NCBI GenBank assembly: GCA_934754445.1
Contig: CAKVHZ010000016.1
Location: 1-22,697 of the forward strand
Direction of reading: 5' to 3'
Origin: an uncultured Clostridia bacterium
Lineage (GTDB): Bacteria; Bacillota; Clostridia; Christensenellales; UBA1242
DNA length: 22,697 nt
Below the pieces are notes generated by a model. The model had not been told where the DNA came from. It saw nothing but the letters and a program-made list of their open reading frames with translations, and searched no databases. Below are positions 15,735 to 22,621 of this stretch, in pieces. The position numbers and the translations under genes were made by a program. Numbering within the stretch: position 1 is the stretch's first letter; each line of letters begins with the position of its first letter.

Positions 15735-16142
15735 ATGGAAAATAGTCAAAAAAGAGTTTTATTAAATATGGCATATTTTACTTTAATAGGTTTAGCAATT
15801 ATCTCTTGCGTATTTTTTATTTTAAGAATATCTTTTAGTAATTTACCTTTGTATATCCAAATAATTTACTATATTTGGACAGGTGCTTTAATTTTAAACT
15901 TATCGTTTGATATTGTTTGCACAATTCAAAAAAGAATGAAATTTATTTCGGGAATAATCATGTTTGTGCTAACCTTACTAGGTGTTGTAATGGCAGTTGA
16001 TGTATTTTTTATGCAAGGAGTTAGTTTTAAAGCAATTACGAGTTTAGAAATTACTTATTTTATTAACATAAGTTTAAGTTTTATGCCTTTATATTTAGGA
16101 ATTTTTGCCTATATATTTGGCGAAAAAATCATTTCTTTTTAA
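15735..16142 (+). CDS. Small integral membrane protein
   Basis: This 135-residue protein has four strongly hydrophobic segments, at about residues 12-30, 38-58, 70-92 and 105-130. Lys/Arg-rich turns sit between them (QKRMKF near 65). No catalytic motif or known family is recognised. It starts at an ATG behind a very strong AAAAAGGGGG site. A lipoprotein gene begins 41 bases downstream on the same strand, so they may be co-transcribed. A small envelope protein is as much as the sequence supports. Confidence 0.75.
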   Translation: MENSQKRVLLNMAYFTLIGLAIISCVFFILRISFSNLPLYIQIIYYIWTGALILNLSFDIVCTIQKRMKFISGIIMFVLTLLGVVMAVDVFFMQGVSFKAITSLEITYFINISLSFMPLYLGIFAYIFGEKIISF

Positions 16143-16183
16143 ACATTTTGTATAAATTAAATTATACAGTAAATAATTTAGGC

Positions 16184-17374
16184 ATGAAAAAAATTAGTAT
16201 TTTATTATGTTTAGTTTTAATTTTGGGTATTTGTTTTTTTAGTGGTTGCACACACGAAATGGTAAGTTTATATATTTACAAAATGCCTAATAAATTAGTG
16301 TATAACATTGGAGAAAAATTAGATACAACAGGACTAGAACTTAAAAATATTAAAACTGATAGTGCGTTATCTTCAATTTATAATAGTAATGCTAATTTCA
16401 GTGGGTTTGATAGCACGACTAGTGGTAAAAAAGAAGTAACTATAAGTTATGGAAAATTTACCACTTCGTTTAATGTATATGTTGCAAATAAGGTTGTAGA
16501 AAGTAATAAAGATTTATTAACTACTATAAATAATGCTAGTGATGACGATATTATTTTAATTAAAAAAGGTGAATATACTCTAGATTCTCCACTAGAGATA
16601 AATAATAACAAACTAACAATAGGTGGCGAAGGTAAAGACAAAACTAAAATTAATGGATATGTAATAATAGGTGGCTATTTAAACGAAGGAGAAATCACCT
16701 ATTCTAACTTGGCGAAAGATATTAGTTTAATCGGCTTAAGTTTTATGACAAAAAGTAAAACAACAAATAGTGTAATAAATTTTGAAGAAAACAAATATAA
16801 AGGAATTTTCGGCGGTATAAATGCAGATAAAATAAGTGGTCTTAATATTATTGGTTGTAGTTTTAGTGGCTTTAGAACAGGAATTAAGATTAAAGACGCA
16901 GATAATTGCCTTTTTACTGGAAATTGTTTTACTAAATTATATGTTGGCGGAATTGAAGTTACAAACTCTATAAAAAATTCAACAATTAGCAAAAATATTA
17001 TAACTTATATTGGTAAATCAGTAGTATATTTAAACAATGAAAAAAAGCAAGATAATATTTTTGGAATTAAACTTGCTTTTAATGAAGAAACAAATGTTGG
17101 AGTTTCACTATATAAAAATTCAATAAGTAAAATTGCTATTAAAGACTTAAATTTAATTTATTTTAACGAAAAAACAAAAGGTAATTATTCAAGTTTAAAC
17201 TACATGAATAATAGTAGTGCCATTATTATTCATTCAAGTGGAAAAAACAACCTACAAACAAGTGGTCTTTCAATATTTTTTAACTCAATAGGTTCATGTT
17301 TAAATAATATTTTATACTCAACTAACGAAAATGATGTAATTAATAGTAGTAGTGTAAATTATATGTCACTTTAA
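16184..17374 (+). CDS. Lipoprotein with Ig-like and beta-helix domains
   Basis: The 396-residue protein begins with a lipoprotein signal: basic MKK, a hydrophobic core, and the lipobox FSGC with C22 as the lipidated cysteine. About residues 32-100 resemble the bacterial Ig-like group 3 fold (KLVYNIGEKLDTTGLELKN, later VTISYGKFTTSFNVYV). From about 110 (DLLTTINNASDDDIILI, then GEYTLDSPLEI) to the end, repeating short strands with N and G turns suggest a right-handed parallel beta-helix of the pectate-lyase type. A surface-anchored polysaccharide-binding or -cleaving protein is plausible, but I see no certain active site. The frame opens at a TTG 36 bases earlier, but the signal peptide fits the ATG at 16184. 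The binding site is weak. The stop codon overlaps that of the convergent superoxide dismutase gene. Confidence 0.85.
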   Translation: MKKISILLCLVLILGICFFSGCTHEMVSLYIYKMPNKLVYNIGEKLDTTGLELKNIKTDSALSSIYNSNANFSGFDSTTSGKKEVTISYGKFTTSFNVYVANKVVESNKDLLTTINNASDDDIILIKKGEYTLDSPLEINNNKLTIGGEGKDKTKINGYVIIGGYLNEGEITYSNLAKDISLIGLSFMTKSKTTNSVINFEENKYKGIFGGINADKISGLNIIGCSFSGFRTGIKIKDADNCLFTGNCFTKLYVGGIEVTNSIKNSTISKNIITYIGKSVVYLNNEKKQDNIFGIKLAFNEETNVGVSLYKNSISKIAIKDLNLIYFNEKTKGNYSSLNYMNNSSAIIIHSSGKNNLQTSGLSIFFNSIGSCLNNILYSTNENDVINSSSVNYMSL

Positions 17375-17862
17375 CATCTCTTTAAAATTTTGCCACAAGC
17401 AATTTTAGTGCCACTATTCCCCGACGGGTCTAGTCTATAATCATCAGCATTTTCATGAATAACTATAGTTTTATCTATTATGTCGTTTATCGTAAATCTA
17501 TTTGTTAAATTTAAACTAAATGCACTACCATCGTTAGATAAAATTACAGGTAAATCACCCGTATGGCTAGGGTGATTTTTATTTGTTAAATTTAAATGCG
17601 GAGTATTCATAAATTCTCCGTCAGTAAGTTCACAACTATCTCCACTATGTATGTGCATAGCGAAAAAATTTCCAGTTTCATTTTGTGGCAAATTTTTTAC
17701 TTGCGTTAAAACTAATACTCCATCACAAGTTTGATAAAACTCAACTCTTCCGTCAATGTTAGGATTATTTCTATTTCCACTTAAATAAGCAATAGCATTA
17801 GGATAATGCGAGTTTATATAATCTAAATAACTTTGATAACTTTGTGAAAAAATACTAAACAT
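17371..17862 (-). CDS. sodC: Cu/Zn superoxide dismutase-like protein
   Basis: Cu/Zn superoxide dismutase converts superoxide to oxygen and hydrogen peroxide. All expected ligands can be placed by comparison with the animal enzyme: H70 and H72 (FAMHIHSG), bridging H89 (TPHLN), H97, H100 and D103 (HPSHTGDLP), and H136 (IVIHENADDY). C77 and C156 sit where the conserved disulphide should be, and GNSGTKIACGKI is the usual C-terminal signature. At 163 residues it is of normal length. It lacks a signal peptide or lipobox, although most bacterial relatives are exported. The electrostatic loop is short, so activity should be tested. It overlaps the convergent lipoprotein gene by four bases at TTAA. 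The ATG follows AAGGAG. Confidence 0.9.
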   Translation of the reverse strand: MFSIFSQSYQSYLDYINSHYPNAIAYLSGNRNNPNIDGRVEFYQTCDGVLVLTQVKNLPQNETGNFFAMHIHSGDSCELTDGEFMNTPHLNLTNKNHPSHTGDLPVILSNDGSAFSLNLTNRFTINDIIDKTIVIHENADDYRLDPSGNSGTKIACGKILKRC

Positions 17863-17914
17863 AAATTCTCCTTCTTTGATTTATATGAAAAAAAATAAAA
17901 ATAGGTTAAATTGT

Positions 17915-17943
17915 TTGATAAATTTTGTCAATTTTTGTAAAAT
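17915..17943 (+). promoter_or_regulatory. Promoter giving a likely leaderless transcript
   Basis: TTGATA (17915-17920), a 17-base spacer and TAAAAT (17938-17943). Initiation seven or eight bases later falls on the ATG at 17951, which has no ribosome binding site. Confidence 0.6.
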
Positions 17944-17950
17944 ATATTAT

Positions 17951-18871
17951 ATGGACATCAAGTTACGCAGAATACTGATCTCATGTTTAATTATACTTGC
18001 ACTACTTGTTGGTGGTAGTTTATTCTTAATTAAAGTTTTTAATAAAAATGAAACAAAAGTTAAAGATTTAGTAATAAAAACACAAAATATAAACTTAGAA
18101 GTTGGCGAGCAAATTAATTTAGAAAATTATTATACAATTTTACCTAGCACATCTAAAGCCGTTGTTATGTGCATAGTCGCAGATAACTCTTATGCGAAAA
18201 TTAGCACTGGCAATATTTTAACGGCAAAAAATATTGGTAAAACTCAAGTATTACTTAAAGTTGATGCTGGTTCTAATAATTTTATTGAAAGAAATATTAA
18301 TGTTGAAGTAAATGAAAAATCATGTATCCCTACCGCTTTAAGTTTTGAGAAAGAAGTCGTTAATCTAAGCATGCAAAGTAAAAACATTACAAACAAATTA
18401 ACAATTGCAGGGAAATATAATTTATCGCCAATAATTACTTATTCTAGTAATAATATTTGTAATTATAACTATGAATCCGGAGTAATTACTCCACTAAATT
18501 ATGGACAAACAACTATAACCATAAGTTTTTCTAATAACGACGAAATAATTTCTAAAAGTTTTATAGTTAATGTTATTGACGAATATAGAAAAATGGAAAT
18601 GAATCTTGAGAAAGATGGGGACTATTACATTTTAAAAACTAATAGTAATAAAATTGAATTTTTAAAAGTTTTGTTGTATGAGCAAAATCAAATTGTTAAG
18701 AAAAACATTAATGCAGATATAATTTCAAACAACAATGGATTAGAGATAATACAAAATGAAAATTGCGATATAATGATTATAACATCAGATATTGGCGAAA
18801 GTATTATAAAATTTAGTTGTAAAGAAGATGAAAGTGTATATATTTATGTTAAAATAATTGTGGAGAATTAA
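17951..18871 (+). CDS. Membrane-anchored protein with Ig-like domains
   Basis: This 306-residue protein starts MDIKLRR followed by one hydrophobic helix (about residues 8-29), so it should be held in the membrane with the rest outside. The outer part is all beta: about 45-125 (NINLEVGEQINLENYY, later NIGKTQVLLKVDAG) and about 128-215 (SFEKEVVNLSMQ, later YGQTTITISFSN) look like bacterial Ig-like group 2 domains. A third beta region follows. No enzyme motif is seen. The open frame extends 25 codons upstream, but a promoter lies within that extension and there is no binding site, so I use the ATG at 17951. The stop codon is one base before the HIT gene start, which indicates coupling. Confidence 0.75.
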   Translation: MDIKLRRILISCLIILALLVGGSLFLIKVFNKNETKVKDLVIKTQNINLEVGEQINLENYYTILPSTSKAVVMCIVADNSYAKISTGNILTAKNIGKTQVLLKVDAGSNNFIERNINVEVNEKSCIPTALSFEKEVVNLSMQSKNITNKLTIAGKYNLSPIITYSSNNICNYNYESGVITPLNYGQTTITISFSNNDEIISKSFIVNVIDEYRKMEMNLEKDGDYYILKTNSNKIEFLKVLLYEQNQIVKKNINADIISNNNGLEIIQNENCDIMIITSDIGESIIKFSCKEDESVYIYVKIIVEN

Positions 18872-18872
18872 T

Positions 18873-19214
18873 ATGGAAGATTGTATTTTTTGTAAAATTA
18901 TAAAAGGTGAAATAAAAAGTGATATTTTATATCAAACTGATAACTTTATTATCATTAACGATATTTCTCACCTTGCGAATAAACATTATTTAATAATACC
19001 TAAAACTCATTTTGCTTATATTAACGAAATTGACAACGAAAAAGTTAAAATAATTAATGAAATTATGCTTAAAATGAAAGATATAGAAAAGGCTCTTGGT
19101 TTAGAAAAAGGTTATAGAATTGTAATAAATCAAAGAGAAAATGCTGGTCAAACAGTAAATCATTTACATCTTCATGTTTTAGGCGGAGAAAAACTTAGCG
19201 ATAAATTTAATTAA
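18873..19214 (+). CDS. HIT family nucleotide-binding protein
   Basis: This 113-residue protein belongs to the histidine-triad superfamily, which hydrolyses nucleoside phosphoramidates and related adenylylated compounds. The triad is HLHLHVL (H97, H99, H101) near the C-terminus. The N-terminus has the CIFCKIIKGEI signature with C4-x2-C7, and H38 with KTH near 44-46 completes the usual zinc-type arrangement. It resembles the Hint branch and has normal length. The start is the ATG after GGAG, which lies inside the end of the preceding Ig-like gene. The two are translated in tandem, although their functions do not obviously connect. Confidence 0.95.
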   Translation: MEDCIFCKIIKGEIKSDILYQTDNFIIINDISHLANKHYLIIPKTHFAYINEIDNEKVKIINEIMLKMKDIEKALGLEKGYRIVINQRENAGQTVNHLHLHVLGGEKLSDKFN

Positions 19215-19228
19215 TTTTTAAAAAGTAA

Positions 19229-19257
19229 TTGACTTTATTATAAAAAAATGTTATTAT
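19229..19257 (+). promoter_or_regulatory. Promoter of tRNA-Gly (TCC)
   Basis: TTGACT (19229-19234), a 17-base spacer and TATTAT (19252-19257), 13 bases before the tRNA. Confidence 0.75.
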
Positions 19258-19270
19258 AATAAAGTTATAT

Positions 19271-19344
19271 GCGGGTGTAGCTCAATGGTAGAGTTCCAGC
19301 CTTCCAAGCTGGCCGCGTGGGTTCGATTCCCATCACCCGCTCCA
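19271..19344 (+). tRNA. tRNA-Gly (anticodon TCC)
   Basis: Full cloverleaf with CCA. The acceptor arms GCGGGTG and CACCCGC pair, the anticodon stem CCAGC/GCTGG holds CTTCCAA (anticodon TCC), and the T arm is intact. A weak A-run/T-run hairpin follows at about 19348-19378. Confidence 0.97.
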
Positions 19345-19387
19345 AGTAAAAAAAGAAAGGTCGATAAGGCTTTTTTTTATTTACAAT

Positions 19388-19545
19388 GAAATTGAACCTA
19401 ACGGTTCAGTGATATTACTTCGTAATGTTATTGCTATGCAATGATATTTTTGCTCTCGCAAAAGTAGTGGTTCAATTTTATATCATTATGAGCATAGCGA
19501 ATAATATCATTACAAATGAAATGAGTAATATCATTGTGAGTTTAA
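19388..19545. repeat. Palindrome-rich intergenic element
   Basis: No gene is present. AATTGAACC (19390-19398) pairs with GGTTCAATT (19469-19477). Inside is a chain of short hairpins: GAACC/GGTTC, ATTAC-TTC-GTAAT, ATTGC-TAT-GCAAT and TTTTGC-TCTC-GCAAAA. To the right, further ATATCATT units occur in inverted sense to the TGATATT units on the left. This looks like a miniature inverted-repeat or REP-like element. Its identity is an inference. Confidence 0.6.
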
Positions 19546-19600
19546 TAAAAAATATTATGTTTTTTTGAATAATGAGTAAAAAAATCAAATTAATAATCAA

Positions 19601-19646
19601 AAGAAACTAAAAAAGTCTAGTATTTACTAGGCTTTTTTTGTTTCTT
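19601..19646. terminator. Terminator of the TetR gene
   Basis: AAGAAAC, AAAAAAG and CTAG on the left pair with CTAG, CTTTTTT and GTTTCTT on the right. The result is a stem of about 20 bp with two interruptions. It lies 12 bases beyond the TetR stop. Confidence 0.8.
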
Positions 19647-19657
19647 AAATTTTTATT

Positions 19658-20194
19658 CTATTTTTGTGATAATTGAAGTGAAAAATTAATAAATTCTTTT
19701 AATGTTCTTGTAATCTCATCATAACTAAAACTAACTTTATCTTTTAAACAATCTAAATAAAGTCCTGCAATACCATTAACAATTAAATATAACGACAAAT
19801 TATCAATATCAGGTTTTAGTGTTGCAATTTCGTTAATTAATTCTTGTTTCATTTTGTCTATTACTGACATTGGTATTGCATCAATTATTTTTCGGTATTC
19901 TTCTTCATTTTTTCTAAAATGCTCAATAATAGTATTCAAGAAACTATCTATATCATTCTTTTCTTTACTTAATTTTAGTGCGTTTGATAATTTTTGCATT
20001 AATTCTTCTTTAATTTCTTCTAACACATCTATTGGGTTACCATAATGATTATAAAATGTTCCCCTATTGATATTCGCTGTTTTTACAATATCCGATACTG
20101 TAATTTCAGTTAAAGATTTTTTATTTAATAATGTTATCATCGCTTCTCTTATTAGTTGTTTAGACCTAATTGCGTTTCTATAAGTTGCTCTCAT
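19658..20194 (-). CDS. TetR/AcrR family transcriptional regulator
   Basis: The 178-residue protein has the TetR N-terminal DNA-binding domain. The helix-turn-helix is at about 31-52 (ITVSDIVKTANINRGTFYNHY). The remaining helices form the variable ligand-binding and dimer domain, similar in layout to DhaS-like members. TetR proteins usually repress a neighbouring gene and release it when a ligand binds. The neighbour here is a divergent, broken gene that resembles an ABC-2 permease end, so the original target may be lost. The gene has its own promoter, overlapped by a perfect inverted repeat that could be its operator, and a leader of about 90 bases. The ATG follows AAAGGAG. Confidence 0.93.
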   Translation of the reverse strand: MRATYRNAIRSKQLIREAMITLLNKKSLTEITVSDIVKTANINRGTFYNHYGNPIDVLEEIKEELMQKLSNALKLSKEKNDIDSFLNTIIEHFRKNEEEYRKIIDAIPMSVIDKMKQELINEIATLKPDIDNLSLYLIVNGIAGLYLDCLKDKVSFSYDEITRTLKEFINFSLQLSQK

Positions 20195-20292
20195 AAAATT
20201 AATCTCCTTTTATTAAAACACAAAATTGACACTTCGTTCAAAATTATTCATAATGTTAATTTTTGCGCGAAACATTTTTGAATTTCTTTTAT

Positions 20293-20336
20293 ATAATAAC
20301 ACAGTATTCAATTTTAGTCAAGTGTTTAAAATTGAA
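20293..20336 (-). promoter_or_regulatory. TetR-gene promoter and probable operator
   Basis: On the minus strand, TTGACT (20316-20321) and TATTAT (20293-20298) are 17 bases apart. A perfect 10-bp inverted repeat, TTCAATTTTA (20307-20316) with TAAAATTGAA (20327-20336), encloses the -35 box. This is a good position for autorepression. Another pair of TTCAAAA/TTTTGAA half-sites lies in the leader at about 20236-20284. Confidence 0.6.
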
Positions 20337-20358
20337 AATTTAATAAGGAGAATTTTTA

Positions 20359-20468
20359 ATGATTGTAATTTAACTTTCATTTGGAAATTTGCAATATTAA
20401 TTGTTATAGGAATTGCTTGCTACATAGCCAGCGGAATTAAATTTAAAAAGAAAGATTTACCATTATAA
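20359..20468 (+). pseudogene. Broken remnant, ABC-2 permease-like C-terminus
   Basis: A good AAGGAG site (20345-20350) leads to ATG-ATT-GTA-ATT and then an immediate stop. A shift of frame restores TFIWKFAILIVIGIACY then IASGIKFKKKDLPL, ending at 20468. One hydrophobic helix followed by FKKKDLPL resembles the last segment of ABC-2 type permeases. The start and the end of a gene therefore seem to be joined by a large deletion with a frameshift. It is divergent from the TetR gene, a common arrangement for a drug or lipid exporter and its repressor. A real small membrane protein using a non-standard start cannot be excluded. Confidence 0.5.
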
Positions 20469-20478
20469 AAATATTTAT

Positions 20479-20513
20479 AAAAAGACCAAAGATTTCTATC
20501 TTTGGTCTTTTTT
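20479..20513. terminator. Perfect bidirectional terminator before trpS end
   Basis: AAAAAGACCAAAGAT and ATCTTTGGTCTTTTT form a perfect 15-bp stem with a 4-base loop. Its right edge touches the trpS stop codon, and it can terminate trpS as well as the remnant on the other strand. Confidence 0.93.
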
Positions 20514-21502
20514 TAATTTAATCCTAATGCTTTTGTTGCTCTGTTTAGCGTTTCTTGTGCTACAATTTTTGCATTTTTTGCACCTTTTTTTAAAATTTTA
20601 TTCAACACTTCTTCGTTATTAAATTTATTATATTTTCTTTGAATTTTAGTTAATAGTTTTGCTACAACTTCGGCAACTTCTTTTTTAAATTCGCCATATC
20701 CTTTATTTTCATATCGTTTTTCAATACTTTCAAAACTTTCATCGGTAATTTTACTTAAAATACTCATAAGGTTAGAAATTCCGGGTTGATTTTCTTCATC
20801 AAAATGAACTCTACCTAAATTATCAGTTTTTGCTGACATAATCTTTTTCTTAGCAACTTCTATATCATCTAGCAAGAAAATAGTCCCCTTATTATCAAAA
20901 CTATCCGATTTATTCATTTTTTCTAGTGGATTTTGTAAATTTAAAATTTTATTGCCAATTGGTGCAACATAAACATCGGGCATCACAAAAGTTTCACCAT
21001 ATTTTTTATTAAATCTTTCAGCTAAATCGCGAGTTAATTCTACATGTTGTTGCTGGTCTTTTCCAACAGGAACAATCGCTGTATTATACAATAAAATATC
21101 TGCGACCATAAGTGTAGGATATACAAATAATCCAGTATCAACCCCCTGTTTTGAAAGTTGAGCTGATTTACATTTAAACTGTGTCATACGAGATAATTCG
21201 CCCATTTTTGTTTGAAAAGTCATGATAAAACCTAATGTTCCATGTTCTAATACATCACTTTGCTTAAAAATTGTAGTAACTTTTGGATTTACTCCACACG
21301 CTAAATAAATTGCTATTGAACTTTTTATAGATTCTTTTAATTTTTGTGGTTCAATATAACTAGTTATTGCGTGCAAATCTGCTAAAAAAATATAACTATT
21401 ATATTCTTCTTGTCTATCCACAAAATTTTTAATTGCTCCTAAATAATTTCCTAATGTTAAACTCCCACTTGGTCTAACACCTGTTAACATTGTTTTTTTC
21501 AT
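20513..21502 (-). CDS. trpS: Tryptophanyl-tRNA synthetase
   Basis: This 329-residue class I synthetase charges tRNA-Trp and acts as a dimer. The HIGH-type motif is TLGN in PSGSLTLGNYLGA near the start. The KMSKS-type motif is KMNKS at about 194-198. Other family features are present, such as ADLHAIT, MGELSRMTQFK and VPVGKDQQQHVELTRDLAERFN. Length is typical. The ATG follows AAAGGAG. Expression starts from a consensus promoter at 21736-21764. It then passes through a leader of over 200 bases with a Trp-Trp leader peptide and an intrinsic terminator, so charged tRNA-Trp level probably controls the gene. It is not linked to trp biosynthesis genes in this window. Confidence 0.97.
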   Translation of the reverse strand: MKKTMLTGVRPSGSLTLGNYLGAIKNFVDRQEEYNSYIFLADLHAITSYIEPQKLKESIKSSIAIYLACGVNPKVTTIFKQSDVLEHGTLGFIMTFQTKMGELSRMTQFKCKSAQLSKQGVDTGLFVYPTLMVADILLYNTAIVPVGKDQQQHVELTRDLAERFNKKYGETFVMPDVYVAPIGNKILNLQNPLEKMNKSDSFDNKGTIFLLDDIEVAKKKIMSAKTDNLGRVHFDEENQPGISNLMSILSKITDESFESIEKRYENKGYGEFKKEVAEVVAKLLTKIQRKYNKFNNEEVLNKILKKGAKNAKIVAQETLNRATKALGLN

Positions 21503-21518
21503 AATATAAATCTCCTTT

Positions 21519-21735
21519 AAATTAAAAATTAAAAATTAAAAACCCGTTGTAATATTTTACTAACAAAACATACCAACGGGTAACAAGATTTATATTAAAT
21601 ATTTTAATCCATTTATATGTTTTGTGACGCACTAAAAAGCATTCACAAAACATAAATATTTTGTAAATGCTAAATTATTTACGCCACCACATAAATAAAT
21701 TAAACATATATTTTTCTCCTTTTTATTATATTGTT
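21519..21735 (-). promoter_or_regulatory. trpS leader: Trp-codon attenuator
   Basis: The leader includes the leader peptide (21675-21707) and then pairing segments: 1 (21655-21670), 2 (21639-21653), 3 (21617-21626) and 4 (21563-21571). Segments 1:2 form the hairpin GCATTTACAAAATA/ATGTTTTGTGAATGC. Segments 2:3 pair as ATGTTTTGTG/CACAAAACAT. Segments 3:4 pair as ACAAAACAT/ATGTTTTGT. Segment 4 lies inside a terminator with stem ACCCGTTG/CAACGGGT (21574-21581 with 21542-21549) and a long T-rich tail. No T-box core is present. Confidence 0.8.
21675..21707 (-). CDS. trpS leader peptide MFNLFMWWRK
   Basis: This is a ten-residue frame, ATG to TAA, with adjacent UGG UGG codons at residues 7 and 8. 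AAAGGAG lies eight bases upstream, and the start is about 22 bases after the predicted transcription start. Two Trp codons in ten, directly before trpS, are very unlikely by chance and match the logic of amino-acid leader peptides. The peptide itself probably has no function. What matters is where the ribosome pauses: at the Trp codons, or at the stop codon five bases before pairing segment 1. Confidence 0.85.
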   Translation of the reverse strand: MFNLFMWWRK

Positions 21736-21764
21736 ATTATACTCAACATTTATAATATTGTCAA
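21736..21764 (-). promoter_or_regulatory. Consensus promoter of the trpS leader
   Basis: TTGACA (21759-21764), a 17-base spacer and TATAAT (21736-21741) on the minus strand. Confidence 0.9.
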
Positions 21765-21789
21765 TGTTTTAAAATAAAATTAACAATTA

Positions 21790-22464
21790 TTAACTTTTAA
21801 TATCTCTATACAAACAATAAACTGCACTATTAAATTTTGGTCGAACCCATAGAGCATAAATAAACACTGAAAGTATTGATAAAACAAAATCTAAAATAAA
21901 ACTACAAACTAAACTAATATAATGTTTTTTATACCCTTTTAAGTAATCTTTACTTAACTTGAATGCTTCCCCCACTTTCATTTCATCGTTTTCCGCTAAA
22001 ATGTAGCCAACAAATTGTGAATTAATATATTTAAATACAAAAGGGAAAATTAATAAAATTAAATTTAATAAATAACTAAAAAATAGTGCTAACCCAAAAC
22101 TTAAACTTCTACCATAATTTTTAAATCCATAACCGATATCTTTAAATTTAGGCTTAGTATTTTCAACCATATTAATTGCATTTTTGCACACGCTTAATCT
22201 TAAAGGTCCATAAAAAAATATTGCTATCAATAAAAAACTTGCTGATAATATTGCCCCTAACATTAAATTAAAGTTATCATTATTTAAATTTACAAGAGTT
22301 ACAATCAATAATGTAAGCCCGGCATAAAAACATAATTTTACTAGCCAGAAAAATAAATTTATTGCTAAACTACTGCCCCTATTACCTTTTAAACCTTCTT
22401 TAGTTTCTGCAAGCAAAACTTTGTTTGTTTTAAAAAAATTGTATTCACCAAAACGATTTTCCAT
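21790..22464 (-). CDS. DUF975-like integral membrane protein
   Basis: This 224-residue protein has four or more hydrophobic segments (about 33-58, 68-86, 119-142 and 182-206). The pattern recalls DUF975: a GPLRLS motif after the second helix (86-91), a long middle helix ending in IFPFVFKYIN, then YILAENDEMKVGEAFKLSKDYLKGYKKHY (given here by key residues only: YILAEND at 154-160, EAFKLSK at 166-172, KGYKKH at 176-181). Members are bacterial membrane proteins of unknown function. It has a TTGACA/TAAAAT promoter so close to the ATG that the transcript should have no leader, and there is no binding site. No other ATG offers a better start. Confidence 0.8.
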   Translation of the reverse strand: MENRFGEYNFFKTNKVLLAETKEGLKGNRGSSLAINLFFWLVKLCFYAGLTLLIVTLVNLNNDNFNLMLGAILSASFLLIAIFFYGPLRLSVCKNAINMVENTKPKFKDIGYGFKNYGRSLSFGLALFFSYLLNLILLIFPFVFKYINSQFVGYILAENDEMKVGEAFKLSKDYLKGYKKHYISLVCSFILDFVLSILSVFIYALWVRPKFNSAVYCLYRDIKS

Positions 22465-22470
22465 GTTTTA

Positions 22471-22499
22471 ATTTTAAAATAATTTAAAAAAGTTGTCAA
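22471..22499 (-). promoter_or_regulatory. Promoter giving a likely leaderless transcript
   Basis: TTGACA (22494-22499), a 17-base spacer and TAAAAT (22471-22476). Initiation seven bases after the -10 box falls on the A of the ATG at 22464. Confidence 0.75.
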
Positions 22500-22577
22500 A
22501 TAAAATAATACTATTTATCATATAATAACATCAAAATAAACTAAAAACAAAAAAATTAAAAATATTTTAAAAAATAC

Positions 22578-22606
22578 TTGACAAATAAAATGTAATATTT
22601 TATACT
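22578..22606 (+). promoter_or_regulatory. Promoter of tRNA-Ala
   Basis: TTGACA (22578-22583), a 17-base spacer and TATACT (22601-22606). Confidence 0.85.
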
Positions 22607-22621
22607 ATAAAAGTCTAATGT

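Noticed and set aside
20226..20468. 80-codon plus-strand gene starting at TTG
   Set aside because: The first half overlaps the TetR promoter and its leader in antisense and has no binding site. Only the last 36 codons look protein-like.
21503..21735. T-box as an explanation for the trpS leader
   Set aside because: There is no GGTGGTACCGCG-like core. The CCCGTTGG sequence belongs to the terminator stem, and the Trp leader peptide explains the region better.
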